Below the pieces are notes generated by a model. The model made no database searches. It had not been told where the DNA came from and saw only the letters and a program-made list of their open reading frames with translations. The position numbers and the translations under genes are program-made. Shown piece by piece: positions 24,948 to 33,025 of a stretch of 58,065 nt of DNA (position 1 is its first letter; every line of letters starts with the position of its first letter). The DNA comes from Lachnoclostridium sp. UBA3320 (GTDB taxonomy: Bacteria; Bacillota; Clostridia; Lachnospirales; Lachnospiraceae), in contig DESG01000018.1 of NCBI GenBank assembly GCA_002361175.1, forward strand, positions 1 through 58,065, read 5' to 3'.

Positions 24948-26126
24948 TTAAGCTTTAGGTACGTAAGGCTGCCTGTTTTTCAAGACAGCATAAATAATAT
25001 TACACATTTTTCTGGAAACGGCACCAACACATGTAAGATGGTGTTTGCCTTCTGCCCGTTTTTTCTGGTAGAAAACACTTAGCACAGGGTCTTTAAAAGA
25101 AGCAACCAGTGCAGCCTGGAAAATTGCTTTGCGCAGGTATGGTGAACCACGCTTGCTCATTACATTATGTGTGGCTTCAAATTCCCCGGACTGGCTGACG
25201 GAAGCATCAAGCCCGGCATATGCAACAAGCTTTTTAGGGCTGTCAAATTTAGAAATGTCACCAATTTCGCTAATAATAGCAGCACCAGTAACTTTGCCTA
25301 TGCCAGTTATTGTAGTTACAGGGGAATCCAGTTTTTCCATGATGGAAGAAATTTCAGCATCAGTATCCTTTATCTGGTCTTCAATAAAAGAAATCTGGCT
25401 GAGTAATGCTTTCAACTGGAATGTAAAGCTGTCCTGGGCAAAAGTGACTCCAAAGGAATGCCTGGCAGCATTTTTTAGCTGTTCTGCCTTTTCACCGCCA
25501 ATTTTTTGCCGGCTTAACTTAGCAAGCAGTCCTGCCAGTGTTCCAGAAGATATTTCCTCAAAATCCATTGGGGAAGAAAACTGCATAAGGATTTCCTTTG
25601 AAGTTTTGCCAAATATATCTGAAAAAACAGACTGGTATTCTGGAAATACCTGGTCAAGTACACAGACTACTTTCCGCTTCAGGTCACCAATGGAACCTGT
25701 AAGGTAACTGCGGAATCTTGTAAGGTTACGCAGGGAAAACAGGTCTTCCCCTGCCAGATGGGTTTCCACAAACTGCCCGTAACGGATTAAATCTGCAATA
25801 ATGACAGAATCAATGGTGTCATTTTTACGCCTGCGGATTTCTTTGCCTTTACGCCAGCCATCTGTCTGTATGGGGTTTATGACATGCTGTATGAACCCCT
25901 TTTCATAAAGAAAAGAATAAACAGCAAGCCAGTAGTGTCCTGTTGCTTCCATACCAACTTCAAAACTGGCTGTGTCAGATGAATATAAAGAAAGCTTTGA
26001 GAAAAGGGCTTCCCCACCATCAGAAGTGTTAGGGAAAGAAAAAGCCTTGAAGACAACTTTCCCGGATTCATCCATCATGGAAGCAACATGGTTATTTTTA
26101 CCAATATCAATACCAACAAAAAACAT
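24948..26126 (-). CDS. IS110-family transposase (DEDD recombinase)
   Basis: 392 residues from the ATG at 26126, preceded by TGAGGTG; an upstream in-frame Met (26186) lacks a site and lies in the noncoding end. The N-terminal RuvC-like domain carries the DEDD residues in FVGIDIGKNNH, GMEATGHYW and RKNDTIDSVIIADLI. The C-terminal IS116/IS110/IS902 domain (about 285-375) has TITGIGKVTGAAIISEIGD and SKRGSPYLRKAIFQAA with the likely nucleophilic Ser. These recombinases are guided to donor and target DNA by a bridge RNA. The gene is intact, so the element may be active. Several opposite-strand frames are shadows. Confidence 0.92.
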   Translation of the reverse strand: MFFVGIDIGKNNHVASMMDESGKVVFKAFSFPNTSDGGEALFSKLSLYSSDTASFEVGMEATGHYWLAVYSFLYEKGFIQHVINPIQTDGWRKGKEIRRRKNDTIDSVIIADLIRYGQFVETHLAGEDLFSLRNLTRFRSYLTGSIGDLKRKVVCVLDQVFPEYQSVFSDIFGKTSKEILMQFSSPMDFEEISSGTLAGLLAKLSRQKIGGEKAEQLKNAARHSFGVTFAQDSFTFQLKALLSQISFIEDQIKDTDAEISSIMEKLDSPVTTITGIGKVTGAAIISEIGDISKFDSPKKLVAYAGLDASVSQSGEFEATHNVMSKRGSPYLRKAIFQAALVASFKDPVLSVFYQKKRAEGKHHLTCVGAVSRKMCNIIYAVLKNRQPYVPKA

Positions 26127-26353
26127 AACATACACCTCAGATAAAATTTCAGATTGTGAGACCATCCACCTGGCAAACCCTGCCACCTTGTTCTATATAC
26201 GGAGAGAAGCCAGAAGGCAGCCAACATCCAACTCATACGCAGAATGTTTACCAGAGGAAGGTACCAGTCTTTCAAGTACGGGTACACAGCCCAAGGGGAA
26301 AACGGTAATCCTCCCAATCCGATAAAACAATTATCTCCTGTCAGATAGGAGAT
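26127..26353 (-). ncRNA. probable IS110 bridge RNA region
   Basis: The 315-bp stretch upstream of the transposase has no believable gene. It does have hairpins readable on the minus strand: ATCTCCT/AGGAGAT (26333-26353, 7-base loop), GTACC/GGTAC (26261-26285) and TGGCA/TGCCA (26171-26185, 5-base loop). In IS110-group elements this position encodes the bridge RNA with target-binding and donor-binding loops. Which loop bases pair with which DNA cannot be set without the element ends. Long minus-strand frames here are likely incidental. Confidence 0.6.
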
Positions 26354-26441
26354 GTAAAGAAAAAACTCAAAGAATCGGCTTAAGGGTTTATAGGAGTTCC
26401 CTTTGAATAACCTAAATATATTATACAAGGGGAAAGAGATT

Positions 26442-26870
26442 GTGAAAAGAAGATTTCAAAATATTTTTACTGAGACAAAAAAGAAAAATGGGTTATTTCT
26501 GGTGATAGGTACGATTGCTTTAACATTGATGGTAGGAATGTTTATAGACTTCAGCGTGGCGAATACTAAGGTAAAAGAAAATTTTAACTTGTCTAAGACA
26601 GAAACTAATAGGGAAAAAGAAGATAAAAATATTTTTGGATATAATTCAAAGTTTTTAAAAAAGAGAATTGCCTATGCTTTGAAAGAAATAGGAGTCAAAA
26701 AGCCATATAAATATAAAGTGCTTAGCCATAAATACAATAAGAAAATAAACAAGATAAGTTACTATGTCGAAATACGAGAGGGAAATAACGATTCCTTTGA
26801 TTATCTTACAATAACATTTTTAAAAGGATCTGATGGGTGGATGACAGATGACTATTATCTTGAAAAATAG
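26442..26870 (+). CDS. membrane-anchored protein of unknown function
   Basis: 142 residues from a GTG at 26442, preceded by AAGGGGAAAGAG; an ATG at 26403 gives 13 more residues without a site. A basic N-terminus (KRRFQNIFTETKKKN) precedes one hydrophobic helix (GLFLVIGTIALTLMVGMFI, about 17-35), then a polar, Lys-rich extracytoplasmic domain ending in DDYYLEK. The family is not recognised. It stands directly beyond the IS110 element with no clear promoter of its own, so it may once have been driven from the regulated promoter at 24683 and been cut off by the insertion. Confidence 0.6.
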   Translation: MKRRFQNIFTETKKKNGLFLVIGTIALTLMVGMFIDFSVANTKVKENFNLSKTETNREKEDKNIFGYNSKFLKKRIAYALKEIGVKKPYKYKVLSHKYNKKINKISYYVEIREGNNDSFDYLTITFLKGSDGWMTDDYYLEK

Positions 26871-26891
26871 GAAAAGAACAATATTCCCGAA

Positions 26892-26917
26892 GGTGGTTGA
26901 CATAATAGTCAACCGCC
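26892..26917. terminator. hairpin between convergent genes, terminator-like
   Basis: GGTGGTTGAC and GTCAACCGCC form a 10-bp stem with a 6-base loop between convergent genes ending at 26870 and 26941. The A-run to its right (26918-26930) gives no strong U-tract after the stem on either strand, so it is a weak terminator at best. Confidence 0.5.
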
Positions 26918-26940
26918 TGAAAATAAAAAACTTAATGAAG

Positions 26941-27612
26941 TTAAATCTCAAACTTATATCCCATACCCCATATAGTTTTAATATACTTGCCTTTGTCCCC
27001 CAACTTACTTCTTAATTTCTTCACATGTGTATCTATAGTTCTTGCATCGCCGAAATAATCATAGTTCCATACATTATTAAGAATACGTTCTCTTGAAAGT
27101 GCAACACCTTGATTTGTTATAAAATATGTGAGAAGTTCAAATTCTTTATAGCTTAGTTCAATAATTTTACCATCAATTTTAACTTCATGTGCAGATTGAT
27201 TTACTATAATTCCACCTGCCTCCAGTATATCTTCTTCAAGTGCATTGGTTCTTCTAAGTATTGCTTCAACTCTTGCCACTAATATCTTAGGGCTAAACGG
27301 TTTGGCAATATACTCGTCTACTCCCAGATTAAAACCTAAAAGCTCATCTTTTTCATCGCCTTTTGCTGTAAGCATAATAATAGGCACTTGTGAATATTTT
27401 CTAATTTCACGACACACCTCCCAACCATCCATCTTAGGCATCATAACATCAAGTATAATAAGTGCTATGTCTTTATTGTCATAAAATATATCAACTGCCC
27501 GCTCTCCATTTTCTGCTTCTATAACATAAAAATCTTTTTTTACAAGAAAATCCTTTACTAGTTTTCTCATTCTGGATTCATCATCTACTACTAATATTTT
27601 TAATTTCTCCAT
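26941..27612 (-). CDS. OmpR/PhoB-family response regulator (orphan)
   Basis: 223 residues from MEKLKILVVDDE at 27612. The receiver domain (about 1-120) has the acidic pair VVDDE, phospho-acceptor Asp in LIILDVMMPKMDGWE (about residue 54), Thr in IIMLTAKG and Lys in YIAKPFSP. A winged-helix DNA-binding domain follows (about 130-223; ELSYKEFELLTYF, RTIDTHVKKLRSKL, TIWGMGYKF). No histidine kinase is adjacent; the only gene on the same strand is an upstream coiled-coil membrane protein 20 bp away. The signal input is therefore unknown. Confidence 0.9.
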   Translation of the reverse strand: MEKLKILVVDDESRMRKLVKDFLVKKDFYVIEAENGERAVDIFYDNKDIALIILDVMMPKMDGWEVCREIRKYSQVPIIMLTAKGDEKDELLGFNLGVDEYIAKPFSPKILVARVEAILRRTNALEEDILEAGGIIVNQSAHEVKIDGKIIELSYKEFELLTYFITNQGVALSRERILNNVWNYDYFGDARTIDTHVKKLRSKLGDKGKYIKTIWGMGYKFEI

Positions 27613-27632
27613 CAACACAACCCTCCTTTTTT

Positions 27633-28223
27633 CTATCTGTCTTTTAATGCCTTTTCTCTCTTATTAAGTTCTTTCTCCCTTTCGTCCAGCTCATTCTTCC
27701 AAGTTTCGTATTTGTCTACAAGTTCATTTTCCATATCAGCTTTATAATCTGTAAAGTAAGTAAATACAGAATATTTGCTTTTAAATGTTATAACGAGCAT
27801 TGCAACTATGATTAGTGTAAGAAAAACTATCACTATATTTTTAATAGTCTTTCCTGCAAGTGCATTTTCATATGCCTGTTTATACCTGTCTGTTTTTGCA
27901 TTTATAATAGAATTATCTGTATTTGTTACTTTACTGCTTGAAATTTTGGGAACAGGAATATCCATCAATGTATTTTTAGGCACAATTCCTGAAGATACAA
28001 GGTTTTTTCTCATATTGTTGACAAATTCAAGTCCTATAATAGTAGTAAAAGATTTTTTCTCAACTGACATATTATAAATTTTAAGCACAGACTTCATATC
28101 AGCCATATTTGTATTAGCTACTATATATGCAATAGCTTCTTTCTCTTTAAGTGCCTTGTCATAGTCACTCCTGCTTGAAAAAGAAAACCCGTCAACAACA
28201 TATTTTTTGTTATTTTCTGCCAT
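27633..28223 (-). CDS. membrane protein with C-terminal coiled coil, cotranscribed with orphan response regulator
   Basis: 196 residues. The cytoplasmic-looking N-terminal part (about 1-120; MAENNKKYVVDGFSFSSRSD, KEKEAIAYIVANTNMADM) precedes one transmembrane helix (IKNIVIVFLTLIIVAMLVIT, about 127-146), then a short stretch and a charged coiled coil (ELDEREKELNKREKALKDR). The N-terminal pattern, with a residue block like SDYDKALKEKEAI, recurs in Lachnospiraceae proteins of unknown role. It ends 20 bp before the response regulator gene and is probably cotranscribed with it. It could link a membrane signal to the regulator, but nothing in the sequence shows kinase activity. Confidence 0.6.
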   Translation of the reverse strand: MAENNKKYVVDGFSFSSRSDYDKALKEKEAIAYIVANTNMADMKSVLKIYNMSVEKKSFTTIIGLEFVNNMRKNLVSSGIVPKNTLMDIPVPKISSSKVTNTDNSIINAKTDRYKQAYENALAGKTIKNIVIVFLTLIIVAMLVITFKSKYSVFTYFTDYKADMENELVDKYETWKNELDEREKELNKREKALKDR

Positions 28224-28274
28224 AAAACCCCTCCTGCCAAAAAGAAAACAAAACAGTCATGACTTTATTCTCCC

Positions 28275-28310
28275 CGTTGTTTTATGTATCTATTTTACCA
28301 TGAAACAACG
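28275..28310. repeat. 12-bp inverted repeat upstream of the orphan regulator operon
   Basis: CGTTGTTTTATG and CATGAAACAACG flank a 12-base spacer with one mismatch. It lies about 50-90 bp upstream of the ATG at 28223 on the minus strand, so an operator or a leader hairpin of that operon is plausible. No U-run follows. Confidence 0.45.
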
Positions 28311-28377
28311 TTAGGAGCAAGTGTTGGTTGTGATTAATGCGTTACTCAGCATCAAAACTAAAATTTTATTAAAGCTC

Positions 28378-28407
28378 TTGACAATATACATATAATTATG
28401 CTACATT
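28378..28407 (+). promoter_or_regulatory. promoter of the tyrS leader
   Basis: TTGACA (28378-28383) and an extended -10, TGCTACATT (hexamer 28402-28407), with an 18-base spacer. Predicted start near 28414. Confidence 0.6.
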
Positions 28408-28413
28408 CGTATA

Positions 28414-28510
28414 AATACATTGGCAGGTGTGAATCTGTTGTAAATAAAAGGTGGTAATACAATTAATTCGTCCTTTTATCTGTTTTATGACAGATAAAAG
28501 GACTTTTTCA
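28414..28510 (+). promoter_or_regulatory. T-box-like tyrosyl-tRNA attenuator without recognisable Stem I
   Basis: ATAAAAGG (28444-28451) is followed by TGGT and can pair perfectly with CCTTTTAT (28472-28479), giving the T-box antiterminator with its tRNA-acceptor-binding TGGN bulge. The competing terminator is CCTTTTATCTG/CAGATAAAAGG (28472-28501, 8-base loop) plus a T-run. TGGT fits an A discriminator, as in tRNA-Tyr. Only about 30 bases separate the predicted start from the T-box, too short for a normal Stem I with specifier loop, though a TAC lies at about 28417. The 318-bp gap otherwise holds only the promoter and an inverted repeat. Confidence 0.65.
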
Positions 28511-28541
28511 TATTTTTTCTAAAAAAATTGGAGGTATTAAT

Positions 28542-29765
28542 ATGACTTTATATGATGAATTATCTACACGTGGACTTATTGCTCAAGTGACAGATGAAAA
28601 AGAAATTAAGGAATTGGTTAATAATGGCAAAGCTACATTTTATATAGGATTTGACCCTACTGCTGACAGTTTGCATGTAGGACATTTTATGGCGCTTTGT
28701 CTTATGAAAAGACTTCAGATGGCAGGAAATAAGCCTATAGCACTTGTTGGAGGCGGCACCGCTATGATTGGTGACCCTTCAGGCAGAACTGATATGCGTC
28801 AAATGATGACAGTTGATACAATTAACCACAATGTAGAATGTTTTAAAAAGCAGATGGCAAAATTTATTGATTTCTCAGATGACAAGGCACTGCTTGTTAA
28901 TAATGCTGACTGGCTGATGGATTTAAATTATATGGATGTTATGAGAGAAATAGGCCCACATTTTTCTGTAAACCGTATGCTTACAGCAGAGTGTTATAAA
29001 CAGCGCATGGAAAAAGGACTTACTTTTCTTGAATTTAATTATATGATTATGCAAAGTTTCGATTTTTACACCCTGTTTAAACAATATGGCTGCAATATTC
29101 AGTTTGGGGGAGATGACCAGTGGAGTAATATGCTGGGTGGTACAGAGCTTATACGCCGCAAGCTTGGCAAAAATGCATACGCAATGACTATTAACCTTCT
29201 TTTAAATTCTGAGGGTAAAAAGATGGGTAAAACACAGTCAGGAGCTGTATGGCTTGACCCTAAAAAGACCAGTCCATTTGATTTTTATCAATATTGGAGA
29301 AATGTAAGTGATGCAGATGTCATTAAATGTCTGCGTATGCTTACATTCCTTCCACTGTCTCAAATTGATGAAATGAACCAATGGGAAGGAAAACAGCTTA
29401 ATGAGGCAAAAGAAATTCTTGCATTTGAACTTACAAAGCTTATACATGGTGAAGAAGAAGCTACAAAAGCTAAAACAGGTGCAAAAGCACTTTTTTCAAG
29501 CGGCAATGCTTTAGATATGCCTGTAGTAGAGCTTACAGAAACAGATTTTACAGATGGAGAAATAGGTGTACTTTCACTTATTGTAAAGTCAGGGCTTGCG
29601 CCATCTAATGCAGAGGCACGCCGCAATATAGAACAAGGCGGAGTTACAATAGATGGGGAAAAAGTCAGTGATGTTAAGATAATGGTTTCTAAAGATAAGA
29701 TAGGAGTAGATGGAATAGTAATTAAGCGTGGAAAGAAAAAATTTGTGAAAGTGCTTGTAAAGTAG
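28542..29765 (+). CDS. tyrS: tyrosyl-tRNA synthetase
   Basis: 407 residues, normal for bacterial TyrRS. The class I catalytic domain has the HIGH-type SLHVGHF (about residues 45-51), the tyrosine-binding GGDDQWSNM region (about 190) and the KMSKS-type GKKMGKT (about 225). An anticodon-binding domain and a C-terminal S4 RNA-binding domain (about 345-400; SGLAPSNAEARRNIEQGGV) complete it. GGAGG lies eight bases before the ATG. It is preceded by the attenuator at 28414-28510, so expression should rise when uncharged tRNA-Tyr accumulates. Confidence 0.96.
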   Translation: MTLYDELSTRGLIAQVTDEKEIKELVNNGKATFYIGFDPTADSLHVGHFMALCLMKRLQMAGNKPIALVGGGTAMIGDPSGRTDMRQMMTVDTINHNVECFKKQMAKFIDFSDDKALLVNNADWLMDLNYMDVMREIGPHFSVNRMLTAECYKQRMEKGLTFLEFNYMIMQSFDFYTLFKQYGCNIQFGGDDQWSNMLGGTELIRRKLGKNAYAMTINLLLNSEGKKMGKTQSGAVWLDPKKTSPFDFYQYWRNVSDADVIKCLRMLTFLPLSQIDEMNQWEGKQLNEAKEILAFELTKLIHGEEEATKAKTGAKALFSSGNALDMPVVELTETDFTDGEIGVLSLIVKSGLAPSNAEARRNIEQGGVTIDGEKVSDVKIMVSKDKIGVDGIVIKRGKKKFVKVLVK

Positions 29766-29798
29766 TAAATATATCATAATAAAGAAGCTGCTAATAGA

Positions 29799-29825
29799 AA
29801 TGTCCAGCACACTATGCTGGACATT
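29799..29825. terminator. hairpin between tyrS and the convergent Ig-like gene
   Basis: AATGTCCAGCA (29799-29809) and TGCTGGACATT (29815-29825) form a perfect 11-bp stem with a 5-base loop, 34 bp after the tyrS stop. U-tracts are poor on both sides, but the site between convergent genes suits termination. Confidence 0.65.
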
Positions 29826-29832
29826 TGATAGT

Positions 29833-30489
29833 TTACTTGATAGTTATCTTACACCTGTCATAACTGCCATTTGATATAGTGGCAGTTATATATGCTGTAC
29901 CTTTGGCTTTTGCATAAATTTTGCCCTTAGAAGAAACTGATACTATGTTGTCATCAGAACTTTCAAATATTGGTACTTCATCTGTAATACTTGGTCTGAG
30001 CGTGTATTGGAGCTTTTTGCTGTATCCAATATCCAGAGTATATTTGTCTCTGCGGAACTTTACGCTTACAGCTTTTGGAGTTACATTTACTGTGAACTTC
30101 AATGTATATGTATTACTTACAAACAGAAAGACTGGTTCCTGTATTTTTATTGTAATAGTAGCGGTACCAATACCTACGCCTGTGTATTCGCAAGTGTAAT
30201 CTTCTTTTGGTGTCACAGTAAGAACTGATTCATCTGAACTTTTATAAGTAACATCACATTCTTCAGGTACCTTAAAAACAGTAACAGTGTCACTCGTGCC
30301 AGTCAAAATTGAAGCATTTTCTTTTTTTAAAAATGGCGATGCATCTGAAGTACGTGAGGCACGTTTTACGTTATTAGATACGTTAGTTTTTTTGTTACAA
30401 GCACTAGATGAGGCAAAAGCTTTATCACACGGAACAAGCATAATGGCAAGGAGTAAGGTCAACATACAGATACGTGCTATCTTGCGCAT
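29833..30489 (-). CDS. secreted protein with bacterial Ig-like (BIG2) domain
   Basis: 218 residues. A signal peptide (MRKIARICMLTLLLAIMLVPCDKAFA, cleavage near 26) is followed by a polar linker and two beta-sandwich modules. The second (about 138-218) is a clear BIG2 domain with KYTLDIGYSKKLQYTL, FESSDDNIVSVSSKGKIYA and GTAYITATI. No LPXTG sorting signal or lipobox is evident, so it is probably secreted or non-covalently surface-attached. It is a single gene transcribed away from the two-component system at 30691. A second, longer BIG2 protein is at 46245. Confidence 0.75.
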   Translation of the reverse strand: MRKIARICMLTLLLAIMLVPCDKAFASSSACNKKTNVSNNVKRASRTSDASPFLKKENASILTGTSDTVTVFKVPEECDVTYKSSDESVLTVTPKEDYTCEYTGVGIGTATITIKIQEPVFLFVSNTYTLKFTVNVTPKAVSVKFRRDKYTLDIGYSKKLQYTLRPSITDEVPIFESSDDNIVSVSSKGKIYAKAKGTAYITATISNGSYDRCKITIK

Positions 30490-30556
30490 TTTTTCCTCCT
30501 TTTAAAAATATTAGTATAGTTATATACTTTACTGTTTAAAATAATAAAAAATATAG

Positions 30557-30573
30557 GTGTCAGATTAGTGTCA
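30557..30573 (+). promoter_or_regulatory. GTGTCA direct repeat, possible response-regulator site
   Basis: GTGTCA at 30557-30562 and 30568-30573 repeats with an 11-bp period, typical of OmpR/PhoP-family tandem binding. It lies in the divergent 201-bp gap between the Ig-like gene and the two-component system, upstream of an extended -10 (TGTTATAAT, hexamer about 30616-30621). Confidence 0.35.
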
Positions 30574-30690
30574 TATAAATTACTTTTTTTGCCATATTTA
30601 TTCCGCAAATTTATGTTATAATTATATAATAGTAACAACAAGTAATACTAAACAGAAACGCATACATTATATGCAGAAATGAGGTGTTAT

Positions 30691-31392
30691 ATGCAATACA
30701 TTTTAATAGCAGATGATAATCCAGATATTACAGATATTTTATCAGTTTATGTAAGAAAAGAAGGCTATGAGCCAGTAGTCGCAAAAGATGGTATAGAAAC
30801 AGAAAAACTTTATGAGGAATATAAGCCTTCAGCAGTTTTACTAGATGTTATGATGCCATTAAAAGATGGCTATGAAGTTTGTAAAAGCATTCGCAGAAAG
30901 TCAAGTGTGCCAATAATACTTATAACAGCACGTGGTGAGGACTATGATAAAATAATGGGTTTAGATATAGGTGCAGATGATTATATAGTTAAGCCATTTA
31001 GTCCAAGTGAAGTTATGGCAAGGCTTCGGGCAGTTCTTCGCAGATTTGTTGCTACAGAGGTATCTGAAAATTCTGATACAGTATTAAAAATTAATAATAT
31101 GACAGTAAACCTTGAAGAATATTCATTTATGATTGATAATAAAAAGATACCACTTACAAAAAAAGAGATTGAAACTATGTGGACATTAGCGAGCAACCCT
31201 AATAAAGTATTTACCAGAGACAACCTTCTTGACAGTTTATGGGGATATGATTATTATGGTGACAGCAGAACAGTTGATTCACATATAAAAAGGCTTAGGG
31301 CAAAGATTGATACGATAGAACACCCAGCGTGGAGTATTAAGACAATATGGGGAGTTGGTTACAAATTTGATATAAATGACAAAGATGTATAA
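30691..31392 (+). CDS. OmpR/PhoB-family response regulator
   Basis: 233 residues from MQYILIADDNPD at 30691; the ATG at 30679 overlaps the GAGGTG ribosome binding site. The receiver has the acidic pair, phospho-Asp in AVLLDVMMPLKDGYE (about residue 52), a conserved Thr in IILITARG and Lys in YIVKPFSPSE. The winged-helix output domain (about 130-230) has PLTKKEIETMWTL and RTVDSHIKRLRAKI. It lies 17 bp before a histidine kinase gene and forms a complete two-component system with it. Targets are unknown; a direct repeat at 30557 could be autoregulatory. Confidence 0.92.
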   Translation: MQYILIADDNPDITDILSVYVRKEGYEPVVAKDGIETEKLYEEYKPSAVLLDVMMPLKDGYEVCKSIRRKSSVPIILITARGEDYDKIMGLDIGADDYIVKPFSPSEVMARLRAVLRRFVATEVSENSDTVLKINNMTVNLEEYSFMIDNKKIPLTKKEIETMWTLASNPNKVFTRDNLLDSLWGYDYYGDSRTVDSHIKRLRAKIDTIEHPAWSIKTIWGVGYKFDINDKDV

Positions 31393-31409
31393 ATGGAAAG
31401 GTGAGGTAT

Positions 31410-32957
31410 ATGTATAGCAGGATAAAAGAGGGTTTGCATAAATTATTAAGCAAATCACAAATAAAAAGTATGTGGCTTGCCATAGTAAATAATGATATCA
31501 TAATGAAGATATACTTATGCTTTACATTTGTTCTTGTACTTACAGGACTCCTTACAGGAATTATTTTTATCAGGTTATACAGGCAGAATTACCTGCGTTC
31601 ATATACAGACCTTCTTACAAAACAAGGTCATACTATAGCAAAAAGAGTATCAAGATTTGAGCGAAATGGCAAATTGGATAAGTTTCAGAGGTATAGTACA
31701 TATATTGACGAGATTGAAAACTCTGAAAATACAGATATATGGATAATATCAAATGAATATGCACAAAAACCACTTGACAGAGAATATACTAATGCAGAAA
31801 CAAATGATGACAATCTTACAAGTGATATGTATGATGTAATAAATCAGGCATATGGGGGAAAAGTTGCATCAAGTGCAAGCTTTGATGATGTATATGGTAT
31901 GGCTACTTTAAGAGTTGCAATTCCTGTTTACAACAAAGAAACAGGAGAAGTAAGTGGTGCTATTATGATGGTATCTATGATTGATAAACAGACAATGGGA
32001 ATTGATAAAGGCACATATCTTATTCTTTTAAGCTTGTTTTTGTCATTTGTAATATCATATATCGTTGCATTTATATTTTCAAAGTATCTTTCAAAACCGC
32101 TGAATAAGATTAGTAAAAATATAAGCAGGATTTCCAAAGGTGATTATTCTTCTATTGAACCAAAAAATCCTCAGACACAACTTGGCAGAATTGAGATAAC
32201 ACTTAACCAGCTTGCCTTGCAGCTTGGGCGTTCTGAAAAAGAACGCAAAAATCTTGAACAAGTGAGAATGGATTTCTTTGCCAATGTATCACATGAGTTA
32301 AGAACTCCAATTACTGTTATACGTGGATATGCAGAAACACTTAATGATGGTGTTATTACAGATGAATATGCTATAAGGGATATGTACCAACGTATGCTTT
32401 CTGAATGCCAAGGCATGGAAAGGCTTGTAGGGGATTTGTTTATATTATCAAAAATGCAAAATCCTGATTTTAAGATTGAGAAAGAGCCTGTAAGCCTTAT
32501 GCAGATATTTAATGATGTAAATAGAAGTGCCAGAGTAATAGGCAAAGAAAAGAATATACAGTTTATAGAGGATTTTCCAGAAGATGACCCATGTATGATG
32601 TTAGGAGATTATGTGCGTCTGCGTCAGATGTTTCTTATAATAATAGACAATGCTGTTAAATTTTCACATGATAATGGAAAAATAACCACAAAAATATCTA
32701 AGTCCGATGAAAAACTTTATATAAGCATTGCAGATGAAGGGGTCGGCATATCCGATGAAGAACTTCCATATATCTTTGAAAAATTTTATAAATCAAAACT
32801 CAAGCAAAATGAAAAGGGTACAGGGCTTGGACTTATGATTGCAAAACAGATATCGTTAAAACATGATGGAGAGTTAGCTGTGCAGAGCGAAAAGGGACAT
32901 GGAACTGTATTTTTCTTTATATTTGACGAGTGCACTTCAATGGAGGACTATGAGTAA
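31410..32957 (+). CDS. HAMP-containing sensor histidine kinase
   Basis: 515 residues from the ATG at 31410 behind AAGGTGAGG; a GTG at 31401 overlaps that site. TM1 (about 29-50), an extracellular sensor loop of about 150 residues, TM2 (about 200-225), HAMP (about 225-280), HisKA with the phospho-His in ANVSHELRTPITVIRG (about residue 294), and HATPase with N (IIDNAVKFS), G1 (DEGVGIS) and G2 (GTGLGLMIAKQI) boxes. It resembles ResE/PhoR/VicK-type kinases. It partners the regulator directly upstream. Confidence 0.92.
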   Translation: MYSRIKEGLHKLLSKSQIKSMWLAIVNNDIIMKIYLCFTFVLVLTGLLTGIIFIRLYRQNYLRSYTDLLTKQGHTIAKRVSRFERNGKLDKFQRYSTYIDEIENSENTDIWIISNEYAQKPLDREYTNAETNDDNLTSDMYDVINQAYGGKVASSASFDDVYGMATLRVAIPVYNKETGEVSGAIMMVSMIDKQTMGIDKGTYLILLSLFLSFVISYIVAFIFSKYLSKPLNKISKNISRISKGDYSSIEPKNPQTQLGRIEITLNQLALQLGRSEKERKNLEQVRMDFFANVSHELRTPITVIRGYAETLNDGVITDEYAIRDMYQRMLSECQGMERLVGDLFILSKMQNPDFKIEKEPVSLMQIFNDVNRSARVIGKEKNIQFIEDFPEDDPCMMLGDYVRLRQMFLIIIDNAVKFSHDNGKITTKISKSDEKLYISIADEGVGISDEELPYIFEKFYKSKLKQNEKGTGLGLMIAKQISLKHDGELAVQSEKGHGTVFFFIFDECTSMEDYE

Positions 32958-32989
32958 ATTATTTATTTTAAAATGTTAAAAATTAATAG

Positions 32990-33018
32990 TTGTAATTTTT
33001 TTAATTTATGTATATACT
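32990..33018 (+). promoter_or_regulatory. promoter of the small RNA
   Basis: TTGTAA (32990-32995), a 17-base spacer and TATACT (33013-33018). Predicted start near 33026, in a 328-bp stretch without a protein gene. Confidence 0.65.
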
Positions 33019-33025
33019 ATATTAT

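Larger units (their letters stand above)
24940..26355 (-). mobile_element. IS110-family insertion sequence (boundaries approximate)
   Basis: It contains a complete DEDD transposase gene (24948-26126, minus strand), a very short right end after the stop codon, and a long structured noncoding segment upstream of the start. That is the layout of IS110-group elements, whose noncoding end encodes the bridge RNA. These elements have no terminal inverted repeats and duplicate little or nothing, so exact ends cannot be read from one copy; the limits given are the smallest plausible span. Confidence 0.75.

Noticed and set aside
26075..26428. 117-residue minus-strand ORF with hydrophobic segments in the IS110 upstream region
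   Set aside because: It overlaps the transposase start in another frame and covers the structured noncoding end typical of the element. It lacks a convincing ribosome binding site.
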